64,000 nucleotides of DNA from Monocercomonoides exilis. Lineage: Eukaryota > Preaxostyla > Oxymonadida > Polymastigidae. Made by a program: the position numbers and the translations under genes. Shown one piece after another: positions 12,401 to 22,040 of the stretch (the stretch's first letter is position 1; each line of letters begins with the position of its first letter). Below the pieces are notes generated by a model, which saw only the letters and a program-made list of their open reading frames with translations, was not told the DNA's origin and ran no database searches. The stretch covers positions 1,343,047 through 1,407,046 of the forward strand of contig LSRY02000021.1 in NCBI GenBank assembly GCA_001643675.2, read 5' to 3'.

Positions 12401-14343
12401 TCCACATTTCCTCCAAATATCTGCATGAAAGACACCTCAAGCAGCAATTTACTGTCAACTGATGATATTTCGCATTCCTCCATTGTCAATGATCCATCGC
12501 CATCCATCACCACAAATGGCTTGCTTGTCCCACTCTCTGCATCCCCTTGCAGCATTGTCACTTTCTGAACACAAAAGGTTCCAGATGAAATTTGAAAAAC
12601 TGATTCAAGCGATGATGCTGATTGCACAACACATTCATTCTTTGACAATCCACAAACGCTGAATTCATTGGATGAAATTGATATTTGTTCTTCTTTGAAC
12701 ACACTTGGTCGCAGGATGAGAGTTTTGTTCGAATTGCTTGTTGATCTTCCGAGCGAATATTTGATAGAGCGACAAAAAGGGGCAAAACCACACTGCTCAT
12801 GATCAATGCCAACTGAATAGTCAGCTGTTATTTGATAATTATTCTCATTATTGGTCATCCACGAACTCAGATCTGATATATCAGTGCAAGTGTAATCACC
12901 GTTTTTGCATCTTGTGATTCTCGGGGAAGCACTTGAAGAATAGCAATCAGTAATGTTGTTTTCATCAATCGTCATCCACTGATGATAACATCCAATGTGA
13001 ATATCATGTCCGTAAGCATTATTTTTTGCTGTATTGTTATGGAAAAGACAATATTTAATGTTTATTGAAGGATTATTAAGTTCTTCTTCTTCTGCGAAGA
13101 ATATACAAGGAGCATAATTCCCACTTTTGCAATTCTGCATCGAACAATTTGAAATCAATATAAATGTGCTTACGCGCCATATATGAGTAACTGCTGAATA
13201 TGCTTCTGAGCTTGCATTGTCGAAAACACATGAAACAACGATGCATGGATTCTTATTGCATGCAGCCCAATAAAAACATGTTTTGCTGTTTGAAGAACAA
13301 TTGATCATCGAAGTCACATTTATCACTCCAGAATCAATATCCCCACATTGAAATCCTCCTGTTTCTCCTGGAGACGAACATTTGCACACATAACAATTTT
13401 CAGAAACAAATATCCCATTTGAATGATACATAGCAACAGCACCACAACCGATTTTTGAAGAGCATTCCAAGAATGAACAACGGTGAAGTATTATTGATGC
13501 ATTTCCCTCTGCTTGCAAGGCGCCACCAGCTTCATCACTCTGAACATTGAATGTGCCATCGTCAAACACATTTTCTCCTTCTGTGAAAATTTGTCTTTTG
13601 TTATAAGTTGTGAAGCATTTCAAAAACGAACAATTTCCACTTCGAAAAGAGATCATCGCAGGCGAAAGAATGCCTCCAGAATATGGACTTTCACAACCAA
13701 TCATCTCCGTTCTTTCCACCAGGACTCGGTCAGAGCATCCATTTCCATTGTCGCACTTTTTCATTGATTTTGGCAAAGTGATATTTTCGAACAAAGAATC
13801 CGATACAGATATTGATGAAAGACAACTTGAAGAAAGAAATGGCTCATTTCCATGAACTTCAAATGATGAAATCCTTGAAGAAGACAAGCACAATTCACCA
13901 CAATGATGAAGAACTTCCTTTGAACGATGTGCAATCAAAGACGATAATTGGCGATCATGAACCACAAAATTGATTGAAATATTGCTGAGACATATTCGGC
14001 CTGCAGAACAGCCAAGCAGATTTTTTGATTGTGGATGGACTGAAAACGAACAACAGCAAATATCCAGTCTCGAATGTGAATCAACTGATGCAAAATACTT
14101 CTCCATGTTCATGAAATATGAAAGTGTAGACAAGTTAATTGTTGAATTCTGGACAACAAAAAATGAATGATCATTTTCCGCTTCACCTTGCATGCTCTTT
14201 TCTTTGTTTGTCTGCTCAAATGATAATCCTTGATTATCTGAACTCAAAATTGTTGTTGAACAACAACAAAATTCAATTCCATCAATGTTGTTTCCAGAAA
14301 CCAACAAACAAAATAAGAGGCACCCTATAATGAGCAAATTCAT
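6490..14343 (-). CDS. Giant beta-helix surface protein with degenerate kinase tail (copy 1)
   Basis: Single uninterrupted frame of 2617 residues. Residues 1-17 form a signal peptide. A very long extracellular region (to about 2160) is built of repeats with motifs such as GGG(M/L)xx, FxxC and NCxF, many Cys and N-glycosylation sequons. This is the style of Pmp-like or parallel beta-helix surface proteins. One membrane segment lies at about 2164-2190, followed by basic residues and a charged, partly coiled segment. Residues about 2345-2580 look like a protein kinase: RWKAPELL resembles the APE motif and VVFSIGMMVWECLTLQIPF resembles the F-helix region. I cannot see a glycine loop, VAIK lysine, HRD or DFG, so the tail is probably a pseudokinase. 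The role is inferred to be a cell-surface receptor or adhesin. The start is fixed by the signal peptide. The right-arm paralogue (54256-62100) is nearly identical except for one extracellular block and the hydrophobic segments. Confidence 0.85.
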   Translation of the reverse strand: MNLLIIGCLLFCLLVSGNNIDGIEFCCCSTTILSSDNQGLSFEQTNKEKSMQGEAENDHSFFVVQNSTINLSTLSYFMNMEKYFASVDSHSRLDICCCSFSVHPQSKNLLGCSAGRICLSNISINFVVHDRQLSSLIAHRSKEVLHHCGELCLSSSRISSFEVHGNEPFLSSSCLSSISVSDSLFENITLPKSMKKCDNGNGCSDRVLVERTEMIGCESPYSGGILSPAMISFRSGNCSFLKCFTTYNKRQIFTEGENVFDDGTFNVQSDEAGGALQAEGNASIILHRCSFLECSSKIGCGAVAMYHSNGIFVSENCYVCKCSSPGETGGFQCGDIDSGVINVTSMINCSSNSKTCFYWAACNKNPCIVVSCVFDNASSEAYSAVTHIWRVSTFILISNCSMQNCKSGNYAPCIFFAEEEELNNPSINIKYCLFHNNTAKNNAYGHDIHIGCYHQWMTIDENNITDCYSSSASPRITRCKNGDYTCTDISDLSSWMTNNENNYQITADYSVGIDHEQCGFAPFCRSIKYSLGRSTSNSNKTLILRPSVFKEEQISISSNEFSVCGLSKNECVVQSASSLESVFQISSGTFCVQKVTMLQGDAESGTSKPFVVMDGDGSLTMEECEISSVDSKLLLEVSFMQIFGGNVELSGVGISDMNFISDSLISFNVNQSGSVLHVVNTNITSIQRESGSGGIIERNDASSGSVVVENCHFENVSAGKDGGGLGMRGEWKGELIVNGTTMFEGCCAGSLEEKGRGGGLFINVDSTESDFTIYESVIFSEENPNRAFHGSDVFVQCGSGLLLEEIIDQASFGFFKDGNCMNNEEKLCGCEDGTSLPVIPLCVYLCDFESPISVDERSGADHSHCGYSVFCCSTIDFCVRERVNELVNAMEVISSASIKNPFVVPLFQTSQISISSSSASSSSSQYPLVNVGLTDNISTDCHNVIQCSGSFSLSFLSFALPRVLPSSISSIIQSSIFLSLSNISIVFSADTLASSVAFSLIHVSGGELELTGLVVSEDITFAELSPINVNGASRVAVEGCTLTEMANEGGSGGCVKVETSGGGTISIKNTNISSKCKNEEGLRGGGMMILIGSGGSLEMKNVNLSECEVPSVDIEDGGKGMGGGMFVALPEEIEKFVMEGMTFEGCNAWKGKNLFVSGWDLREVVNKDHLKWEMSSEELESLDELCGWEGMTTGEEYEIPLVVYLWSNWSGKGFVSKEKGGGFSGCGYSEAPCSSIDHMIKMRFSPVGLEKSIIKVEGSASLKHSVSLLPSKPSDENRPLISVEGGDEAVHLFVSGDGDSSDDGSLISNSVNASFSNLIIDLPSRYEFHKSFIRSVYSVSFSLCRFIPSDTLSPSSSSLCVLDIAEGDVSLEHCALATLSLANPFLRLSANFHSAHMHNTSFINSSVSSDSFISVFPTGLHSNQLALGDSPDLPVDCPSMNMTSVTVENVSRTEEGSVFLGVDEFAGLKCGMENCTFWNCLSRQSNRGGGLMMHMKNEESSLGVKNCTFVLCACSESTGRGGGMMLDFCDPDAPFQTPSKPLLLHVASVQFMMNSAFMGKDVFINCHSIGEQINETLFALDFSQPSLRMNTSICGSDSAHSDIDLIPLITFLYTPQVFVSMESEDSNQCGKQDNPCRSVSHGVRHVQAGLFNAICVDSSSVVAEPTVVSDLTLKSITKHQSAIHFNSSIEEESEGSWIMLFENECLVEDCLFSFDEHFSAEHTAIMKQLNGSLAFSGCTLQSSSVESTLNSSVIVVEGGVFEMEKSSICVMGTAQPLFLFKGGSAATLNQIEISTIKTTATAMIVESSASVNIMQLAASDIRLCGENFISLAKGKNQHVNEKDAGERVVLQMGISSFSNITSSSSSSSNSHVVESACEKTRSQLLNCSFERCFTPSEKGSLVEISSGASLSLQSCELIGCEDEHQSEKNGADEDVCKWTGSVVDVCEGLLEMKDTSITNSSKGGLSISGGSAVIESCLFENNSKRIERYRSARRNVFCTGSGTLNVVDLKGGDGWERNTSLWILNEGCKLLGIAAERSSEFFIPTLKSVETTQKEDTVELTFRGTLLLPCNLGFQIVSKINNVSSIETHAFAEDEFVSEEEVQGKIGSSLVSSAPTEAEVAVCILFGNVSNPSSTESFVLKNKSESEPKGDEKIVEGGKKEKSIWPIIVIIMAVILVIVLIVSIVVTIRWRKVKNEAKDLREIVNDTVRKDPKLIEMVTMEMSPEEQWRRAEREAEKKNEERMKKRVYEKSLGHSESSEHLLSESGSTEYILGRDSDKIPEWMLEKVDEKEEEEEETRKRTPSPSISSTSTTDTSDTESTFVRGEDLCPTTSSMSNLVDAMACSSPHEKLIVDLRDSMFMLLHGRNKTKEMAIGTLQEREQTAAQILFWVANLALHSFDEMNNPLQSLANLSPHIVLFSEHMVICIALHSDCSSDDSDSSSISSTTTIATSSSDCSCANGNGRGSPPPSSAFEDEDDFRKECMRWKAPELLSGAKGHATKKTVVFSIGMMVWECLTLQIPFGEYEAEAAGQKIANGERPTLCSCEGISLGQTACAAMSQQPHSRPTLQELKKAFIALFPPASAMLTASDAIDLVDATGIPPPSALPASAVSETLTSF

Positions 14344-14778
14344 AGAATGTTGAGAATCAATAATTTTATTATGGTTCTGAAAGAATTATCTCAATTATTG
14401 TTTGTTTCAATAAAAAAGTTTTTCTCTTTCAAATCGAGAATTTGACAATCTCAGCCCAATTAGATCATGAGCAGTTGTAATCAAAGAAAAAGATAGATGA
14501 ATATTTGATTGTGGAAGAATAGATTGTGAAATTACCAATTCATCAATGATCCAAATGAACAAATTCCAATCAATTCCTTCTGCACGAATCTGTATCTGTG
14601 AATTAACTAATAAATAATAGAATTCCGTTCAAAGAGCACTTCAAATTAATCTCTGTTGTGGTGGTTGAAAAACATTCCAAAAAAAAATCAGAAGATAGAT
14701 TTTTTGTTTGTGAATATCTTCCGATGTTTCATTCATCAGTTTTATTGGTTCTTGAAAACGTTATCAACAGAATTTCAC
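14344..14778. promoter_or_regulatory. Divergent upstream region of surface gene copy 1
   Basis: This AT-rich sequence separates the minus-strand surface gene from a small plus-strand frame. It is duplicated at 53821-54255. No specific promoter motif can be proven; the segment just 5' of the surface start (CATAATAAAATTATTGATTC on the coding strand) is the best conserved part. Confidence 0.3.
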
Positions 14779-15021
14779 ATGCGTTTGAACCACATCTCCA
14801 AAAAAGTCGTTGAAGAAGAAAAGTTGAAAGAACATGGTAGCCGAATAAATGAATTAGAGAAAATGCGCTCACAAATGGAATACATCAGAAGTTCAGTGAA
14901 TTCCTCATATGAGTTCAATTCGAGGTATTTTTTAATATTCATTAATATTTGCATTTCAAGAATATATTTTTCTGTTTTGATCATTCCTCATTATGAAAGT
15001 GTTGAATTTGAAAAATATTGA
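14779..15021 (+). CDS. Small coiled-coil hypothetical protein (copy 1)
   Basis: The frame upstream continues without ATG from a TTG at 14656; the first ATG is at 14779, giving 80 residues. The N-terminal half is a charged heptad-like helix (KKVVEEEKLKE..., INELEKMRSQMEYIRSS). The C-terminal part is hydrophobic and may really be intron: a GTATTTTTTAATATT...CATTTCAAG stretch begins just after the coiled coil. A near-identical copy lies at 53578-53820 in the other arm. Possibly the remnant of a larger gene whose 3' part was lost, since the two arms diverge just downstream. No family recognised. Confidence 0.3.
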   Translation: MRLNHISKKVVEEEKLKEHGSRINELEKMRSQMEYIRSSVNSSYEFNSRYFLIFINICISRIYFSVLIIPHYESVEFEKY

Positions 15022-15485
15022 AATTGCCAAATGTGAGCAGCTGAAGTTTGTCCTGTTTTAATTAAGCTGAAAACATCTTCTTTTGTTGATTGGGCATCTT
15101 CACAATCATGGCTTTGTGTGCTGGATGCATTCACCAACGGTCTTGTGAAAATGAAAATTAAGATTGTCATTCTTTTCAATGTGCAAACTGTTCTCCAACA
15201 CCTGTGGTTATCGTGTGTTGAGATAATGAAAGAGCTTGATGATGTCATTTTCATGTGATGTGCAATGTGTTCTGTTTTTTTGAGTGTCAATGAATGAGAA
15301 CTTACAAATGCGAACTCTTTGCAAATCCATCAAATGAACTGCGGAAATGATGCGAAATCAGATGCACGACACGCATTTATTCGGACCAAGTGTGTGGTTT
15401 GAACCAATCGCTTTTGTTATTCCTTGACGCCCAAATTTCACAGCGAGCACAGTCAAGTGTTTTTCACAACCATATTCTATTATTA

Positions 15486-18112
15486 GATGAATTGCACAAT
15501 TTTTGTATAATTGTGAAATTATTGAAATAATTTGAAATTCGTTTATGTTATTTTGAAATAATCAAGTAATTTTGAAATTTTTCAGAAAAATTGAAAATAA
15601 GGCAGTTATTTTAAGTTCCACCAACAAATTTCAAGTTTTATAAAATTGTGGGAAGATCTCATATTTTTCACAGTATTTTTTGCACATTCGAAAATAGCTG
15701 TTTATTTGTCACAACTGTTATTAAATATTTAATATTCAATTATCAGAACATTTACCAACAAATTTTTCGAAATAAATCCTTTTTCGTATTTTTGTGAAAA
15801 TCGTTAAGAAAAAAAATATTATTCAGCGTTTTCTACGATTATTGAAATGTTTCCATGAACAATAAATGATTGTTCTTATTTAAAACATTTCAAAAATTTA
15901 ATATTAAATGGTTAAATATTACTGATTTGCAAAAATCAACAGAATACATCAAATATCAAAAAAGAGAGCTATTTAAATTTAAGAACATTTCAAATATTGA
16001 TGTTATGCACAATAATGAATATTTCCTGGAGAAAAAAATGTCACTGTTTCTTGTAAAACAAGGCAAAAAAACTGAAAAAGAAAATCAAATTAGATTTCGA
16101 TAATGCATGCTCATTATACAATTCTATTAACAATAAAAACACTATTCAAAGCTTTTTGCAAATCTTATTGTTTCTTCGTTTTCCTCTTATTCTACTTCTC
16201 AATATATCATTTTTTTAATCTTCAAAACTTATTTGATCCATTTCTCTTGTTTATTTCAATGTGAATTTCATCGCCTCCTTTCTGCCTTCCAAAAAAATTC
16301 ATCAAAGCCTAATCGTCTATTCTGCTTCCACTTAAATAACTCTGCAAACTCCATTCTATAAAAAACAGTCAAAGAAGAAGATTCCTTCAGAAGAATCACT
16401 TCCCATCCCTTGTTGATGTATTGCCTTCTTCTTCTCTCCATTTCCTCCAAAACAACATCACATCAACGCATCCACTTCCCAATCTGACCATTCTCCCAAC
16501 CAAAAAAAATCTATTTTCATTCTTTTTCTATCTCCTTTGAAAGGTACCTTCCCATAGTCAGCCCCTCATCTCGTTCCATCCCTGTCGCACCTCTGTCTCC
16601 ACACCCCCAATGCAAAGTGCTGCGTTCAATGTTCCTTCTTCCTCTCTTCCTCCACCTCAGCCTCCATCCCCAACCCAGAAAATGAGAGGCGCGTCTAAAC
16701 CGTTCATCTAATAAAAAAAAAAATCAAAATAAAAAATTCTTCCTCACATTTTTCCCCCTTCAACCCCACTTCTCTTTCTTATTAAACACTCACTCACAAA
16801 TACTCTTTCTCTTGCTCCACCTCATTCGCCTCCTCCCTTTCTCTGCATTTAAAAAATAACATCTCCTCCCCATTCCTTTTCCATATCTCTCCATTTCCGA
16901 TCCAACTCTAATCCTCCCCTCCAATAAATATACTCCATTCACTCCGCCCATCTTCTTCCCTTCTTATCTTCCATCTCATCTTACCTCCTCAACATCAAAT
17001 TCCATTTCTCCAATAATTAACACAACACCCACTCCTTTCAAATAACATAAATCTCAAAAACAACTATACAGCTTCATTTCAATCCATCTCCAACACATAC
17101 ATTTCCACAACAAAACTCCACAAAAATGCCTGTTTCTCTCCCCAAAAAACCCCTCACACTCTCCATTCAACTTTAAAACCCTGTTTCTCCCTAACCACTC
17201 AAATCCTTCCTAAAGCACAATAAATCCATTCTTTTGTAATCACGTTGTCTTCATATGTCATTTCAGCCACAGCGCATCGTGTTGTGCCCCTTTTCTGAAT
17301 CTGCCCCAAATCTGTTATGGAGACGATCAAACCAAGCCAACTTCAACAAAAGTGGCACAACCACCCGCAGAGCGGAAGTTCCATGCACTCAAAATGTGGC
17401 TGCTGGAATAGGTAAGTTTTATGCAGCGATGAGGCCAATAGGATTGCAACTGTATTTTTCTGAGGGAAGTGAACGCTGAATAATCTGATTGTTGGAAGGT
17501 GTGTTGGAGCACGAGCTTCCACAATACCACCAAATAGAGGCGCAGTATGTGCTTTAATTTTTTGTTTGTGTTAACTGATGAATTTAATTCTTATTTTCAT
17601 CTTCATAATTGAAAAGGTGTGATGATATTGTTCGAAATGGACAAATAACAGATTCATTTGATGAGTGAGGAGTGAAAAGCAACTGAGAGGTCACTATTTC
17701 AGAAATATGAGGGAAGTGAAGCAAAGGAAGGATATAATGATTACATGTTTTTGAAAAAATATGGAAGAAAAAAATGAGTCAATACGAATTAGAAAGAGCT
17801 TGAAGCAGAAGCAGGAGGAAAAGGAGAAGAGGAAGAAAAACATGAAGAAGAAGAAGATGATGATGATGAAAGAGATGAATGAGGAAGCAAATAGTTGATT
17901 ATTGGGTGAAGAATAAAAAGAAAAAAAAGGATTTGATGACTTGAAGACGACACACAAGAATTTCTTGTTTTCTGGTTGAATGATTGAAAATCAGTCACAT
18001 TTGAAGGAAGAATTTATTATATTGTTTCAAAAATTGAATTTGACGTGTTTGGCAGCAAAAGGGTTCCTAAAACGGAAGATTAGAATTCTGAAGATGAAGC
18101 GATGGAAGGGAA
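15486..18112. other. Non-coding, strand-biased part of insertion
   Basis: 15486-16130 is AT-rich with repeated GAAATAATTTGAAAT-like units. 16200-17220 is strikingly C/T-rich on the plus strand with few purines and no credible frame. 17650-18112 switches to A/G-rich. A decayed gene on the minus strand could explain the C/T-rich part, since the surface genes have the same bias in antisense, but I cannot align it. No gene called. Confidence 0.4.
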
Positions 18113-19430
18113 ATGGCAGATGAGAAGTTGAGGCGGAAGAGGAAGAAAAGAAAAAGAAGAAGAAGAGGAGGAGGAGGAGGAAGAAGAAGAGGAAGTTGTT
18201 GTTGTTGGAATAAATCCTGGATTGATTATCAAGTTGGTGCAATTCCTGGATTGGAAAATGTATTTGGTGAAGACAAAGCATTAACAGAAGAGGGGGAAGA
18301 AGAATTTGAAGAAGAAGAATTTTGTGAAGAAGAAATAGAAGAAGAAGAAGAAGAAGAGGAAGAAGAAGGTGAAAAAGATGTTGAAGAAGAAGAAGAAGGT
18401 GATTGAGGAGGAGAAGAGGAAAGAGAAGAAGAGGAAGAGGAAGAGGAAGAAGGAGAAGGTGAAAAAATTGATGATAATGTCCAATCCCTGGAGGAGAATT
18501 ATTTGCAAAGTTTTCCTGTGAATGTGAGGCATGAGATTGTTGAAGGAGAATGAACGAATGGGAGATGGCGGGACAATCTTATAATGGTGAAGGTGAAGGA
18601 GGAGCTGGTGGAGCTGTGTGTAGAGCGGGAGCGGATTGTTGGGAAGCCAGTTGTGGAAGGGATAATACAGCCGGACGGGACGATGAGCATCACGTTTATT
18701 GGGGAGAGGCTGTTTGGGAGGAGAGAGAGAAGAGAAGGGGGTATGGGTGGGGATAAGTGTGAGCGTTTGGCATGTGATGGGGTGACGTTGCATTTGAGCT
18801 CGGACAGGCAGAGAGAGAGGATGGACGAGTTTGTTGCGATAGGGGCGGTTGTGCCGCAGGAAAGTGTGCCGTCGATTGCTCTGCGGGATGCGACGTATGC
18901 GATTGGGCAAGTGTGCCACGGGAAAGGGATGATTGGGGTGTTTAGTGTTTCGTATTGTGTGTTTGTGGACGAGTGGGAGTCGCTGCGGATGTGTGCGGTG
19001 GATCTTTCGGTGGGTCCGCTGGCAGCATCGTCGGCGTTCCGTTGGATGTCGTATCTGCTGCAGGGGGGCATCGAGATCGCGTCTGGAAACTACCTCCTTC
19101 CGCGCCGCTGCGGCACAGCCGCTTTGCATGTGCGTGCTCCGTCCTCTGATTCTGCGCATTCTGCCTGTGCTCGGCCTCAGGGCTGTTCGAGCGGAGCACA
19201 CAGGTCGGACTCGCCGCTCCATGTGGCAGGTGTGGAGAGAAAGTGTCTTCTCAATCGTAGTTTGTCCCCGCTGATTCCTCTGAACAAGCATGTTCATGTC
19301 TCTCTCCAATGGCGACACACAGCTTTGTGGTGGTGCAGTTGTTCTACTAGCCTGAGCTGTCGCTTGTTCAGCTTGAGTTATTCTTTCCGAACGGTCAGGA
19401 GCATAATATTACGTTTGACTTTGTAGAGAA
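18113..19430 (+). pseudogene. Decayed gene with Glu-rich N-terminus, family unknown
   Basis: 18113-18406 encodes an Arg- then Glu-rich low-complexity stretch. After a stop and frame change, a second open stretch starts about 18468 and is broken by a TGA at 18551. It then continues in the same frame from 18584 through a well-composed globular-looking region (for example VVEGIIQPDGTMSITFIGERLF and RDATYAIGQVCHGKGMIGVF) to about 19100. After that the sensible reading appears to move to another frame. The GC content is clearly higher than that of the neighbouring DNA, as expected for former coding sequence. I do not recognise the domain. The stop and frame shifts argue for a pseudogene, although unseen introns could restore part of the frame. 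Confidence 0.45.
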
Positions 19431-19840
19431 GTTCGGTATTCTGTTCCAGCTGATCGGGTATCTCATCGCGGTGGAAGTGGGGTTTGTAGTGTGCGAGCTG
19501 TAGGCGTTGCTTGCAGCGTGAACAGCAGCGCGAGCACCTGAAATAATGGATACTCAAAGAACAACTCAATATTCATTCGCTTTTCCTTTTTCTCACGCAT
19601 TTGTGTCTATCTCTTTCTTTTCTCATTAACAACTTGCATATTCCTAATAATTCTTTCAATTCCATAAAAAGCAAATTCAAAATGCCTATAATGAAACTTT
19701 AATTGTAAAAGAATGTGTAAATAACGAAATATTTAGATGACATTTGCTCTGTTCACATTATCCATTAATAATTCTTGATAAAAAATATTAATCAACTTTG
19801 TAGAAACTTATATTAATGTGGAGTGTCAGCTTCCAGCTGA

Positions 19841-20990
19841 TTAGTTCAGCGCGCTTATCCTCAGCTCTCCTGCTCCAGTAATCGCAAACATCTTTGATCC
19901 GCGATTATTAGATTGAGCTGAGTTGTGCACAAGAACAAAGTCCCTTGTAGTCAAGGTGCCTGTCGAATCAGAAAAAAGAGACAGCCCAGATGCTCCTAAT
20001 TCTGTTCGGATTACTGTGCTCATATCACTTTGGCCATAAGCAGTAAAACTGTCTGATCCACAATCAAAACTATTTGTTTCGATTATTGTTCCTGCGAGCA
20101 TCCAGACATCCGTCACATAGTCAGAAATAAGTTAAGTCAAACAATGGGTGATTGTATTTCACGGATAGCTTTCATAGATCCAACTTGAAAAAGTGCATTT
20201 GGAATTTGTTTGTGCTGCAGTTGAAAAAACAAATCTGGTTCTTCCTCCAGCATTATTAAGCCATTCACTTCTGTTAATGATTGAACCAGAGTTTGTGTTA
20301 ACTCTGCTTGTTGTCTGTCTTGTTGAATAGCACGTGAAATCAATGTTGTTTGATGTTGAATTGTGGAGAGCAATATCATGACCCCCTGCAACGCACGTGT
20401 TATTGTGGAAAAAACAATAGTAAAACAAAAATACCACTGTTATTCGTATCAATCAATATTTTGACAGCGCCTCCTCAGCACATGGAATAACAATTGCAGA
20501 ATTGGTAGTTTGAAATTACAACTTGACACACATGACCCCAATGTTCTATGGAACCTCCAATGCCGTTAAATGAGCTATTGCACCTGTAGTTTTCTTAAAA
20601 GGAACCCGCAACGCAGTGCTTTTGTTTTTGAGCAGTTTCTTGATGAAAACTAATTCCTCCTCCATTGTCTCCAGAAGAGTAATTTTGAAAGGAGCAATCA
20701 TCAACAACTGGTTGGACATGAATGTTCTCAATCATTATTCCTGCACCACCAAACTGTGTGGTTGTTGCAGCCGAACATTTGGTGAATGTTGAATGAAGCA
20801 TTGTGTGTTCAGCGATTTTGAAGACAAATATTCCCCCACCTCTTGTGGAAGTACCATTGCAGTTTGTGAATGAAGAATTCTCAACTGTGAAAGTTGCATT
20901 TTCGTTATCTTGCACATAAATAGCACCTCCTTGTGCTGTGCAGCCAACCCATCCGCACAATGAAAAGGATTGGCTTTCCATTGTGTCCAT
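19841..20990 (-). pseudogene. Surface beta-helix protein pseudogene in insertion
   Basis: Three minus-strand blocks in different frames read in order from 20990 to 19841. Block 1 (20990-20595) has classic repeat units, GGAIYVQDNENATFTVENSSF followed by NC and GGGIFVF, then GGAGIMIEN and GGGISFHQ. Block 2 (about 20400-20159) continues with CVAGGHDIALHNSTS and FVFSTAAQTNSKC. Block 3 (20116-19841) has GASGLSLFSDSTGTLTTRDF. Each repeat combines a GG(G/A)(I/G) turn with a beta-strand and Cys, like Pmp-type beta-helix proteins. Frame changes between blocks, and no signal peptide or membrane segment in frame, indicate a pseudogene. It is a more distant family member than the giant genes in the arms. 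Confidence 0.65.
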
Positions 20991-21899
20991 TTTATTTTTC
21001 CTTGAATTTGATTATTATTCAATTCTATTTAACATTGATGAGAAAAATTTTTCATTTGAATTGCTTTAACCAAGAAAAACAGTGAAAATGAAAGAATAAG
21101 TTATTTCAAATCTAAATAATTTTTCAAGGTAAAAAACTTGTGAAACACATTGCACATCAAATATCTTGTTCAGATACTTTCATGATAAAATCCAACAACT
21201 CTTATTACACCAGATAATAAATTTTCGAATTGATCAAAAAACAACATTAAAAATTTTCATGAAGAACTGATTTTTTTTAGGATGCTGAAGTTTTTCAAGA
21301 TATTCTTTCTCATTTATGAATTTTTGAATATTGATGATTTATAATTGCAACGGAGTGTTTCATTCCTTTCTCCAATAGGTAAATATTTTTATCCTTGGCG
21401 ACTTTTCAAAAAATGTGACCCTTTTCATTCATCCGTGAAAGAAATGAAATGAAAACCTTCAAACTTTAATGATAATGTTTTAGAAGAGAGCAAAATTGGT
21501 TTCTTAAGCTTGTTTCAAAAAATCATAAATAATTTCCGAAAAGGATCGTTAATATGTTTGTTTATTTAACATTAACAATAAAAACACAAGAGAATAATAT
21601 GAAAATATGATTTAAATAACTTTGGTGCATGCATAATATATTTTAAGCATAGAAAAAATTCGTCTACCCGAGTTATTGCAAAATTCCCCAAAAATTTCAA
21701 AATTTCCATAGACAATTTCAAAATTATTGGGTAATTTTGAAATAACCCAATAATTTTGAAATTTTTTTTTATTTCACAATTCATCTATTCGATTCAGTTT
21801 TTTGTTTGTGTGAAAATTACAAAAATTGTTTTCTGCAACAATTATTTCAATCTCAGTTTCTCGTCTCTTTTTGCGATAGAAACAGTGTTAATATTTTTT

Positions 21900-22040
21900 C
21901 AATCCGGTATTTTCTTTCTTTCTTTCTTTCTTTCTTTCTTTTTTTATTTTTTTCCTTTTTTCTTTCTTTCTTTTTAACATAATCATTTTTCATAGATAAA
22001 TAAATAAATAAATAAATAGATAAATAAATAAATAAATAAA
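21900..22040. repeat. TTTC and AAAT/GATA microsatellites at inner edge of left arm
   Basis: CTTT repeats (about 21912-21942) and AAAT with interspersed AGAT repeats (about 21996-22040) match, in reverse complement, the arrays at 52223-52378. Similarity between the duplication arms ends inside this array. Confidence 0.85.

Larger units (their letters stand above)
15485..21785. mobile_element. 6.3-kb insertion with short terminal inverted repeats
   Basis: The left end AGATGAATTG is mirrored by CAATTCATC(T) at the right end. The flanking TATT occurs on both sides (15481-15484, 21786-21789), while the right duplication arm keeps a single uninterrupted copy of the site (CTATTATTCGATTC, reverse complement at about 52494-52507). 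Both ends carry subterminal repeats of AATTTTGAAAT-like units. The insertion therefore happened after the two arms were duplicated. No transposase is recognisable. Cargo is a decayed unknown gene (18113-19430) and a decayed surface-protein gene (19841-20990). The duplication could be 3 or 4 bp because the terminal T is ambiguous. Confidence 0.75.
5070..22040 (+). repeat. Left arm of large inverted duplication
   Basis: From about 5070 to 15484 this sequence is the reverse complement of about 52504-63522, at near-identity across most of its length. Similarity resumes at 21786-22040, matching about 52300-52503, so the block 15485-21785 is an insertion in this arm. A second difference is a short block (about 15073-15229) where the right arm instead has about 780 unrelated bases (52750-53530). 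The outer boundary near 5070 falls at T/A-rich sequence, and I found no target duplication or terminal motif there. The inner boundary dissolves in AAAT/GATA microsatellite. Confidence 0.85.

Noticed and set aside
18281-19318. 345-codon minus-strand frame
   Set aside because: Ends in long Phe runs that are the complement of the Glu-rich coding strand; the plus-strand reading is more protein-like.
21900-22040. CRISPR-like array
   Set aside because: The repeats are simple tetranucleotide microsatellites without unique spacers, and the genome is eukaryotic.
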